In this document: one piece after another, positions 8,004 to 13,920 of the stretch
Position numbering within the stretch: the stretch's first letter is position 1
How the letters are laid out: every line of letters starts with the position of its first letter
Source of the DNA: an uncultured Acidimicrobiia bacterium
GTDB taxonomy: Bacteria; Actinomycetota; Acidimicrobiia; Spongiisociales; Spongiisociaceae
Length of the DNA: 14,869 nt
Assembly (NCBI GenBank): GCA_937900165.1
Contig: CALCCX010000426.1
Span: forward strand, 1-14,869
Direction of reading: 5' to 3'
Notes under the pieces: model-generated
What the model was told of the DNA's origin: nothing
The model's database searches: none
What the model saw: only the letters and a program-made list of their open reading frames with translations
Translations under genes and position numbers: made by a program

Positions 8004-8666
8004 ATGACCATCCGGGTGTTACTGATAGATGACCATGAGGTCGTGAGGCGTGGAATCGGAAACCTCCTTTCGGCTGAGCCCGACCTCGAGGTCGTCGGTG
8101 AAGCGGGCGACGGAAAGAGTGGGATCCGTCGGGTCGGATTCGACAATCCAGACGTGGTGCTCTTGGACGTTCGGCTGCCGGATGTCAGCGGAGTCGATGC
8201 CTGCCGAGAAATCAAACAGCGGTTCCCCAAGACCAAAGTGGTCATGTTGACCTCGCACGCCGACCCGTCGGCCGTTGGCGCTGCGATCCGAAACGGAGCA
8301 GACGGATTCCTGTTGAAACAACTCGACGGCGAGGCGATCGTCGCGGGAATCCGGGCCGTAGTGGCCGGACGGTCTGCGATAGACCCGGAACTCACTGCAA
8401 CTGTTTTCGCCCACTTACGAGGAGAGCTTCAGGAGGACCCACGACTGAGTGGGCTGAACGAGCGCGAGCGACGAATCCTGGATCTGATGGCCAAGGGAAT
8501 GACCAACCGGCAAATCGCCGACGATATCTATTTGGCCGAAAAGACCGTCAAGAACTACGTATCTGGGATTCTGCGCAAGCTCGATATGTCCACCCGAACC
8601 GAAGCGGCAGCCTTCATGGCCCGCACAGCCGCCAAGCGCACTCCATCTGCGGAACAATGGCAGTAA
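8004..8666 (+). CDS. NarL/DosR-type response regulator 1
   Basis: 220 residues. The receiver domain has D9-D10, the phospho-acceptor D55 (L-L-D55-V-R-L-P-D), T83 and K105. A linker leads to a LuxR-type helix-turn-helix with L-N-E-R-E-R-R-I-L, T-N-R-Q-I-A-D and L-A-E-K-T-V-K-N-Y-V. The last run is as in M. tuberculosis DosR (recalled). It should bind DNA as a dimer when phosphorylated, most likely by the divergent GAF kinase. The TAA stop codon (8664-8666) is also the left target duplication of repeat copy B, so the element begins at the very next base. Any terminator would have to lie in or beyond the element. Confidence 0.93.
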   Translation: MTIRVLLIDDHEVVRRGIGNLLSAEPDLEVVGEAGDGKSGIRRVGFDNPDVVLLDVRLPDVSGVDACREIKQRFPKTKVVMLTSHADPSAVGAAIRNGADGFLLKQLDGEAIVAGIRAVVAGRSAIDPELTATVFAHLRGELQEDPRLSGLNERERRILDLMAKGMTNRQIADDIYLAEKTVKNYVSGILRKLDMSTRTEAAAFMARTAAKRTPSAEQWQ

Positions 8667-8832
8667 GCCTGGATCCACCGACTTAGGGAAGCGAGTCGCC
8701 CGGCGGGCCGCGCAGATACAGAGAACCAGGGTTGTTTCGGCTTTCGCTTTCTGTGAGACGGGCCAGGCGTGAGAAACCCTTGCCATGACTGGCGAGGCGG
8801 GCGAGGAGCCAATCCGTGCGGTGGATCTAGGC
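8667..8832 (-). mobile_element. Non-autonomous inverted-repeat element (MITE-like), copy B
   Basis: 166 bp, the reverse complement of copy C with three mismatches (163/166). The ends GCCTGGATCCACCG and CGGTGGATCTAGGC are inverted repeats, and direct TAA flanks it at 8664-8666 and 8833-8835. The left TAA is the stop codon of response regulator 1. It lies between the convergent ends of that gene and the PNPOx gene. If transcribed it could fold into a long imperfect hairpin and act as a terminator in both directions. A reading frame across it resembles the spurious N-terminal extension of the kinase, because both translate the same repeat. Confidence 0.88.
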
Positions 8833-8879
8833 TAAGCGGCCGTTCGACGTTTCGGTCCCGGTTGCGATCTCGGAACTCC

Positions 8880-8913
8880 GGGTCTGGTTGGCCTCGGGGT
8901 CTGGTTGGCCTCG
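8880..8913 (+). repeat. Perfect 17-bp tandem duplication
   Basis: GGGTCTGGTTGGCCTCG occurs twice head to tail (8880-8896 and 8897-8913). It lies just beyond the stop codon of the PNPOx gene, in the spacer between that gene and element B. It looks like local slippage; no function is evident. Confidence 0.9.
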
Positions 8914-8918
8914 TTTGG

Positions 8919-9374
8919 TCAAAGCCGGCCGGGCCGGGACCTGACTGTGAGCAGACTGCCCGCCGTGCGACCAGTTATGGATTCGACCTCGATCGTTGTC
9001 ACAACCTGGCTTCCTCCCGGTACCCGGGCTGGGCTCGCCAACGGATCAGTTATCAGCTGATACTTGTCGAGCAGTTCGGATACCACTGTGGCTGCTCGGT
9101 GGGGATCTCCCTCCTCCCTTGCCGTTCCGTAAACGATGACACTCGCCCAGTTCCCAGTGGCCGGCTCGAATTCACTGACTTCAAAACATACTCTCGGGGA
9201 GGCCGAGACGGCTTCGAGGCGACGACCCGGCCCTGTTCGGAATCCAACGGACCCACTACTGAACACATAGGAGAGCGGCGTCACATACGGCTCGCCCAGG
9301 GAGATGACGGCCAGGTGCCCGACCAGTGACCTCTCCAACAGCCGAACACAGTCGTGATCTGAAAGCAGCTCCAT
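8919..9374 (-). CDS. Pyridoxamine 5'-phosphate oxidase-family flavin-type protein
   Basis: 151 residues, usual length for the small PNPOx-like split-barrel proteins of actinobacteria. Family features are V-G-H-L-A-V, P-Y-V-T-P-L-S-Y-V, F-R-T-G-P-G-R-R-L-E near the middle, C-F-E-V, W-A-S-V-I-V-Y-G-T-A and the C-terminal S-I-T-G-R. Such proteins bind FMN, F420 or sometimes heme and act as oxidoreductases or nitroimidazole-type reductases; the substrate cannot be predicted. From memory, DosR-regulated genes of M. tuberculosis include PNPOx-like proteins (Rv0080, Rv3129), so its position beside a DosR-type regulator may be meaningful. It is divergent from response regulator 2, with 111 bases between them, and has a leaderless-type promoter. 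Confidence 0.85.
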   Translation of the reverse strand: MELLSDHDCVRLLERSLVGHLAVISLGEPYVTPLSYVFSSGSVGFRTGPGRRLEAVSASPRVCFEVSEFEPATGNWASVIVYGTAREEGDPHRAATVVSELLDKYQLITDPLASPARVPGGSQVVTTIEVESITGRTAGSLLTVRSRPGRL

Positions 9375-9380
9375 GAATAG

Positions 9381-9386
9381 ATGCTA
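9381..9386 (-). promoter_or_regulatory. -10 box TAGCAT of the PNPOx gene, leaderless type
   Basis: On the minus strand TAGCAT is followed by six bases and then the ATG at 9374. The hexamer and spacing are identical to those of the crotonase gene at 4600-4605. Confidence 0.55.
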
Positions 9387-9428
9387 ATGACGACTTGGCG
9401 CCCCGTCTCCCGCCTCGCGGCACAACCG

Positions 9429-9448
9429 ACGGGGACGTTCGGCCCATG
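9429..9448. promoter_or_regulatory. Candidate DosR-like box upstream of response regulator 2
   Basis: The core GGGACGTTCGGCCC (9432-9445) is an imperfect inverted repeat that matches 11 of 14 core positions of the DosR site. It is centred about 47 bases before the ATG at 9486, within the shared PNPOx/regulator 2 spacer. It is the best core of the three candidate sites in this block. Confidence 0.4.
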
Positions 9449-9473
9449 CGGACAGGACCCACGAATGGACCGG

Positions 9474-9479
9474 TAATCT
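9474..9479 (+). promoter_or_regulatory. -10 box TAATCT of response regulator 2, leaderless type
   Basis: TAATCT is followed by six bases and then the ATG at 9486, with no ribosome binding site between. Confidence 0.55.
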
Positions 9480-9485
9480 TCCACC

Positions 9486-10124
9486 ATGGATTCGCCGACT
9501 CGCCTCGTGATCATTGACGACCACGAGATCGTGCGGCGTGGTGTCGTTGATCTCCTGGCCACCGAGGCGGATCTAGAGGTGGTGGCAGACGGCGGCACCA
9601 GCGAGTCGGCGATCGCCCTGGTCGAAGCTCACCGGCCGGATGTTGTGGTGCTGGACGTGCGCCTCGGAGACAGCTCAGGCGTCCAGGCCTGCCAGGCGAT
9701 CAAGGCCGACCATCCCAAGACTCATGTTCTCATGTTCACGTCATACGCGGATCCGGATGCTCTCGAAGCTTCTCTAGGCGCAGGAGCAGCCGGCTTCGTG
9801 CTGAAGCGCATCGACCTCGGCGAGCTGATCGACGCAATCAGGCGGGTGGTCGGCGGGGAAACAGTTCTGGACCCAGAGGCCGTGCAATTGCTGGAAGCGC
9901 GTGCCGCAGGTGAGGGAGTCAGGGACGCTCGGCTTCGCAAGTTGTCTTCGCAGGAGCGCAAGGTATTGAGCCTCATCGCCCTAGGCCGAACCAATCGACA
10001 GATCGCGGCGGAGATGGAGCTAGCCGAGAAAACGGTCAAGAACTACGTCTCCAACCTCCTGCGCAAACTTGGCCTGACCAGAAGGGCCGAAGCGGCTGTC
10101 TTCAGAGCCGGCCTAGGAGACTGA
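9486..10124 (+). CDS. NarL/DosR-type response regulator 2 (paralogue, no adjacent kinase)
   Basis: 212 residues with the same plan as response regulator 1: D11-D12, phospho-acceptor D57 (V-L-D57-V-R-L-G-D), T85 and K107, then a LuxR-type helix-turn-helix with T-N-R-Q-I-A-A and L-A-E-K-T-V-K-N-Y-V. The recognition region is nearly the same in both regulators, so they may share DNA sites or form mixed dimers. No second kinase lies nearby; the GAF kinase about 1.8 kb to the left is the obvious candidate partner. The TGA stop codon (10122-10124) is the left target duplication of element copy C. With the PNPOx gene it is bracketed by element copies B and C. Confidence 0.93.
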   Translation: MDSPTRLVIIDDHEIVRRGVVDLLATEADLEVVADGGTSESAIALVEAHRPDVVVLDVRLGDSSGVQACQAIKADHPKTHVLMFTSYADPDALEASLGAGAAGFVLKRIDLGELIDAIRRVVGGETVLDPEAVQLLEARAAGEGVRDARLRKLSSQERKVLSLIALGRTNRQIAAEMELAEKTVKNYVSNLLRKLGLTRRAEAAVFRAGLGD

Positions 10125-10290
10125 GCCTAGATCCACCGCACGGATTGGCTCCTCGCCCGCCTCGCCAGTCATGGTAAGGGTTTCTCAGGCCTGGCCCGTC
10201 TCACAGAAAGTGAAAGCCGAAACAACCCTGGTTCTCTGTATCTGCGCGGCCCGCCGGGCGACTCGCTTCCCTAAGTCGGTGGATCCAGGC
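10125..10290 (+). mobile_element. Non-autonomous inverted-repeat element (MITE-like), copy C
   Basis: 166 bp, in the same orientation as copy A and opposite to B, from which it differs at three positions. The ends GCCTAGATCCACCG and CGGTGGATCCAGGC are inverted repeats. Direct TGA flanks it at 10122-10124 and 10291-10293. If the TNA belonged to the inverted repeat, the right flank would be TCA, so the TGA on both sides argues for a true 3-bp target duplication. The left TGA is the stop codon of response regulator 2. It lies between convergent regulator 2 and the prenyltransferase gene. Confidence 0.9.
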
Positions 10291-10303
10291 TGAGCGGCGT
10301 CTT

Positions 10304-11092
10304 CTATTGACCGAATCGACGGCTTCGTCTTCCGTAGTCGCGAAGGGCCCTTAGGAAGTCGACTCGGCGAAAGGCCGGCCAATACACATCTACAAACGCG
10401 TACTCGGCATAAGCCGATTGCCAAAGCAAGAATCCGGAGAGGCGCGACTCACCGGAGGTGCGGATCACGAGGTCGGCATCCGGTTGGTCAGCGGCATAGA
10501 GATGAGACGCGATCGCCTCGGCGTTGATCGCGGCGCTGATGTCATCGGCCGGCGTCCCTGCCGCTACCAACCTGTCGACCAGATCCCGACAGGCGTCCAC
10601 GATCTCCTGGCGGCCTCCATAGCCCATGGCGATGGTGACCCGCCTGGTACCTGGACCAGAGTCTTCGACTGCTTGTTTGGCGGCAGCAACCAGGCGAGGA
10701 GGCAGATTGTCGAGCGAGCCGATCACCCTCAGCTCGAAGCCGTGGGCACGAGCCAGACCAGGGAGGCGGGCGAAGAGTTCGACCAGGACATCGAAATAGG
10801 GTTCGATCTCCTCTGGAGGCCTTGTGAGGTTGTCGGTCGAGAGAACCCAGGCGGTGATGGCCGGGACGTCCATTTCCTCCGCCCATACCACCACGTCCTC
10901 GAACTTGCGCATACCGGCCCGATAGCTGGTCGTGTAGTCGGCCATGCCCTCGGCCCGTGCGTAGCGGCGGTGGCCGTCGAGGATGATCCCGATGTGGGAG
11001 GGAATCCGGTCTGTGGCCAGATTCTGGATCAACCGCCGCTCATATAGGCGATACAGCGGCTTCAGTAGCTGCGCTTTGAAATCGTTCGACAT
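10304..11092 (-). CDS. cis-Prenyl diphosphate synthase (UppS / Z-farnesyl diphosphate synthase type)
   Basis: 262 residues, usual length. It condenses isopentenyl diphosphate onto an allylic primer for polyprenyl phosphate carriers used in wall and glycan synthesis. C-terminal family motifs are clear: M-G-Y-G-G-R-Q-E-I, D-L-V-I-R-T-S-G-E-S-R-L-S-G-F and W-P-A-F. The overall pattern, including L-S-T-D-N-L, resembles the M. tuberculosis Rv1086 Z,E-farnesyl diphosphate synthase group. The pyrophosphate-binding motif, normally D-G-N-R-R-W-A, reads D39-G-H41-R-R-Y-A. The catalytic Asp is kept, but the Asn (N28 of E. coli UppS) is His. AGGGAG at 11098-11103 is a ribosome binding site five bases before the ATG. 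It stands alone and ends next to element C. Confidence 0.9.
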   Translation of the reverse strand: MSNDFKAQLLKPLYRLYERRLIQNLATDRIPSHIGIILDGHRRYARAEGMADYTTSYRAGMRKFEDVVVWAEEMDVPAITAWVLSTDNLTRPPEEIEPYFDVLVELFARLPGLARAHGFELRVIGSLDNLPPRLVAAAKQAVEDSGPGTRRVTIAMGYGGRQEIVDACRDLVDRLVAAGTPADDISAAINAEAIASHLYAADQPDADLVIRTSGESRLSGFLLWQSAYAEYAFVDVYWPAFRRVDFLRALRDYGRRSRRFGQ

Positions 11093-11112
11093 GAGGACTC
11101 CCTGACCCTCCG

Positions 11113-11118
11113 ATGATA
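11113..11118 (-). promoter_or_regulatory. -10 box TATCAT of the prenyltransferase gene
   Basis: TATCAT on the minus strand lies 20 bases before the ATG at 11092, leaving a short leader that contains the AGGGAG ribosome binding site. No clear -35 is seen. Confidence 0.45.
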
Positions 11119-11206
11119 CCGAACCCCCTGAGCTGAGCAGAGCCCTCTCGTCTCGCTCCCGACAAAGCCCCTCGATTCAGCCGCCGCGCCACTTCTCGAG
11201 GCATCA

Positions 11207-11268
11207 GGCGGCGGCGGACGGCGGACCGCGGATGGCGGCAATGGGACAGCGGATGGCGGACAATGGGG
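11207..11268 (+). repeat. Degenerate GCGGAYGGCGG tandem repeat in a divergent intergenic region
   Basis: A G-rich array built from GCGGAC/GCGGAT units. Its right part has two copies of GCGGATGGCGG (11228-11238 and 11249-11259) with a 21-base period, each followed by a CAATGGG. It lies in the 270-base spacer between the prenyltransferase and amidase genes. I see no gene in the rest of the spacer. Such arrays are prone to length variation. Confidence 0.75.
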
Positions 11269-11362
11269 CCCCCAGAGCCGATCGGCGACCCGTGTGCGAT
11301 TCACTGCATCGGAGTAACCTCTCACGAACGTTGAATAACCTCCTGACCGCCTGCCAACATAT

Positions 11363-12856
11363 ATGAGCACCTTCCCCGAGTACCCCAAATACGATGCCGT
11401 CGCACTCGCCGATATGGTTGCCGACCGCCAGATCCATCCACGCGAGCTCGTAACCGCTGCCATCGAAAGGATCGAGGAGTCGGAGCCAGACTTGAACGCC
11501 ATCACGTTCAAACGGTATGACCGGGCGCTCGCGGAAGCAGAAGTACCCGTACCAGGATCCCGCCTGGCCGGTGTTCCCTTTCTGGTCAAGAATCTCGGAC
11601 AGACGGTCGCCGGCACCACATCGACTTTGGGATCGCGAATGCTCGAGTTCGAAATCGCCGACCACGACTCGAATCTCGTCAAACGTCACAAAGCGGCCGG
11701 GTTGCTGATCGTAGGGTTGACCAACTCCCCGGAATTCGGGACCGCAGCTACGACCGAACCAGAACTGCACGGTCCCACCCGAAACCCCTGGAACCTCAGA
11801 TATTCGGCAGGCGGATCGAGCGGAGGAGCAGCCTCGGCGGTCGCGGCCCGCTACGTGCCGATCGCCCACGCCAGCGATGGAGGGGGATCGATCCGCATTC
11901 CTGCGTCGATGTGCGGGCTGTTCGGGCTCAAGCCGACCAGAGCGCGGACGCCCAAGGGTCCAGACACCGGCGAAGGCTGGTTTGGCCTGTCAGTCGACCA
12001 TGCAGTCTCGACCACGGTCAGAGACTCGGCAGCCCTTTTGGATCTGACCCTTGGCCCAGATCCTGGTGCCCCGTACTCTCCTGCCGCTCCATCTACGTCA
12101 TATCTCGACGAAGTAGACCGACCTCCAGGGTCACTTCGGATAGCGGTCTCCACCGAGGCGATGCTCGGGTCGGAGTTGGCGCCGGAAAACATTGCGGCGG
12201 TGGAGGCGACGGCCACGCTTCTCGAAGAGCTCGGACACCGCGTGGCGTTCGCCGGCCCAACCGTCAACAAGGAACAGATCGGTTGGGCAGGGACAATTCT
12301 CTTGGCCGCTGACATAGCAGCCGGAATCGACCGGGCCGCTGAGGCAACTGGCCGCGACCCGGGCGCTGACCTGTTCGAGGCGACCAATTGGCTGTTCGGG
12401 GTAGTCGGCAACAAGATCAGCTCTAAAGAGCTGGCTCAGGCCCTTCACATAGCGCGAATTGTGCCGCGGCTGGTCGCACCCTTTTTCGACGATTACGACG
12501 TCCTCGTCGAGTCGACCATCGGCCGGCCACCCTGGCTGATCGGAGAGCTGGAGCCGTCCCGGTCAGAAGCGCGACTCATGAAACTCATGACCCAGTTCCC
12601 CAATCGCAGACTGATTCGCAAGGCACTCACCCTGATCGCCGCCCAAGCGTTCGAAAACATCCCAAACACTCCGCTATGGAACATCACAGGCCAACCGTCG
12701 ATGTCGGTACCCCTGCACTCGACCAGCACAGGGCTACCTCTCGGAATCCAGTTCACGGCGCGTTACGGCGACGAAGGCACCCTCTTCCGCCTGGCCGCCC
12801 AACTCGAATCGGCCTCCCCCTGGCGCGACCGAAGACCACTCCTCATCGAAGCCTGA
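11363..12856 (+). CDS. Amidase-signature family hydrolase
   Basis: 497 residues, typical length. The Ser-cisSer-Lys triad is complete: K76 in V-K76-N, cis-Ser S152 in G-G-S152-S-G-G, and nucleophile S176 in G-G-G-S176-I-R-I-P. The S152-S176 spacing of 24 is as in FAAH and malonamidase. The family hydrolyses amide bonds in the cytoplasm. GatA of the tRNA amidotransferase is a member, but no gatB or gatC is present and the C-terminal half is not GatA-like, so a catabolic or detoxifying amidase of unknown substrate is preferred. The start at ATG 11363 has neither a ribosome binding site nor a good -10 at leaderless spacing, so its position is less certain than others here. The 120-base spacer to the convergent phosphodiesterase holds nothing I recognise. 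Confidence 0.9.
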   Translation: MSTFPEYPKYDAVALADMVADRQIHPRELVTAAIERIEESEPDLNAITFKRYDRALAEAEVPVPGSRLAGVPFLVKNLGQTVAGTTSTLGSRMLEFEIADHDSNLVKRHKAAGLLIVGLTNSPEFGTAATTEPELHGPTRNPWNLRYSAGGSSGGAASAVAARYVPIAHASDGGGSIRIPASMCGLFGLKPTRARTPKGPDTGEGWFGLSVDHAVSTTVRDSAALLDLTLGPDPGAPYSPAAPSTSYLDEVDRPPGSLRIAVSTEAMLGSELAPENIAAVEATATLLEELGHRVAFAGPTVNKEQIGWAGTILLAADIAAGIDRAAEATGRDPGADLFEATNWLFGVVGNKISSKELAQALHIARIVPRLVAPFFDDYDVLVESTIGRPPWLIGELEPSRSEARLMKLMTQFPNRRLIRKALTLIAAQAFENIPNTPLWNITGQPSMSVPLHSTSTGLPLGIQFTARYGDEGTLFRLAAQLESASPWRDRRPLLIEA

Positions 12857-12976
12857 ACCGCATCATTCTGGACGTGAGGGTCGGTCGGTGCGGGTGGATT
12901 CAGCCGGTCCGTTCGCCAACGTCACCGAACCGCAGTGGGCGTGGCGTCATGCAGCCGAGCAGACCACGGAGGCTCC

Positions 12977-13792
12977 TCACCAGGTGATGGGTGCCGCCTG
13001 CATCGTGTCGGGAATTGGAAGGCCCAGAATTTCACACACGGTGGGGGCAACCTGGAGTTGGCTGGCCTGCTGGTCCTGGATACCGAGGCCGGAGCCATCT
13101 GGACGGATCGCGTAGAGAGGGACGTTACGAACATCGTCGGTCGTGCCTCCGTGCTGTTTATGGGCATCGTGACCATGATCGGCCGTGACCAACACGGAGT
13201 AGCCGAGATCTAACCATGCAGGAACCGCCCTGGCCAGGCCATCGCCCATATACGTCACCGCTCGGTTGTACTCGCCGCTGTCACGCCCATGCCGATGGCC
13301 GGCGAGGTCGACGCCCATCGGATGGACCAAAAGGTATGACGGATCAAACCGTCTGGCCAACGACACGCCTCGAGTCAGTGTTTCCGAGTCCGGCTCATCG
13401 TTCGCAACGTAGAAGCGGCCGTGAGTGATTCCCGCTTCCGGGTAGTCATATTCGATGTGGCGAACCGGGTCGTACGGCGACTCGTGGTATAGCTCGCTGA
13501 CCCAGAAAAAGGCCACGGCCGCGGTCACGAGGCCCCCCTGTTTGGCGAGTCGGAAGATGTTTGGCAAGTTCGATTTTCGTACCACGCCGTTGCTGACGAT
13601 GCCGTGAACAGCGGGGACCACGCCGGTGTGGAGCGTCTCGTAGTTAGGCCGTGACATCGTGGGAAGCACGGCCCGGCTGGTATATCGGGTGGCTCGTCTT
13701 TCTTCTACCAAGTGTTCGAGGTAGCCCATCCGTTCTCTCGCGAAGTCATCGCCAAGGCCATCGCAGATGACAAGCACCACCTTGTTGCTCAT
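12977..13792 (-). CDS. AlkP-superfamily phosphodiesterase / nucleotide pyrophosphatase-like
   Basis: 271 residues, shorter than classical NPP enzymes. The seven expected two-zinc-site residues are in order: D11 (I-C-D-G), nucleophile T45 (L-P-T-M-S-R-P-N), D162 and H166 (V-D162-L-A-G-H166), D205-H206 (T-A-D-H-G-H) and H214. The D-x3-H spacing matches NPP enzymes, and T-G-V-V-P-A-V-H-G-I also fits the family. It should cleave a phosphoester, phosphodiester or phosphonate bond. No signal peptide is seen. GGAGGTG at 13801-13807 (minus strand) lies eight bases before the ATG as a strong ribosome binding site. It follows the truncated aldehyde dehydrogenase on the same strand after 128 bases. A phosphonoacetate-hydrolase-like role is possible but unproven. 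Confidence 0.83.
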   Translation of the reverse strand: MSNKVVLVICDGLGDDFARERMGYLEHLVEERRATRYTSRAVLPTMSRPNYETLHTGVVPAVHGIVSNGVVRKSNLPNIFRLAKQGGLVTAAVAFFWVSELYHESPYDPVRHIEYDYPEAGITHGRFYVANDEPDSETLTRGVSLARRFDPSYLLVHPMGVDLAGHRHGRDSGEYNRAVTYMGDGLARAVPAWLDLGYSVLVTADHGHDAHKQHGGTTDDVRNVPLYAIRPDGSGLGIQDQQASQLQVAPTVCEILGLPIPDTMQAAPITW

Positions 13793-13800
13793 CGACTCGA

Positions 13801-13807
13801 CACCTCC
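13801..13807 (-). promoter_or_regulatory. Strong ribosome binding site GGAGGTG of the phosphodiesterase gene
   Basis: Eight bases before the ATG at 13792. It decides that start and contrasts with the apparently leaderless genes elsewhere in the window. Confidence 0.75.
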
Positions 13808-13821
13808 ACCAAATCATCGGC

Positions 13822-13834
13822 GAGATGACATCTC
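13822..13834. repeat. Perfect 13-base palindrome GAGATGACATCTC
   Basis: Two six-base arms around one central base, about 15 bases upstream of the phosphodiesterase ribosome binding site. It could be a small operator or chance. No run of T follows on either strand, so it is not an obvious intrinsic terminator. Confidence 0.35.
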
Positions 13835-13920
13835 ACCCAATGGTCCGCCCTCATTCCGTAATTCGCCTGAACAACTGTAAGCGAACTCGATCAACGTATC
13901 TGGGTGTCCAGGGGGCGAGC

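Noticed and set aside
9395..9414. A fourth DosR-like box for the PNPOx gene
   Set aside because: Only 11 of 20 matches, and centred about 30 bases from the start, unlike the other three; indistinguishable from chance.
8667..10290. Repeats as a CRISPR array or as the ends of a complete insertion sequence
   Set aside because: Only three copies of about 166 bp, in mixed orientation, with no spacers or cas genes, and no transposase between B and C.
12857..12976. Search for a terminator or small gene between the amidase and the phosphodiesterase
   Set aside because: No stable stem with a T run and no supported reading frame were seen.
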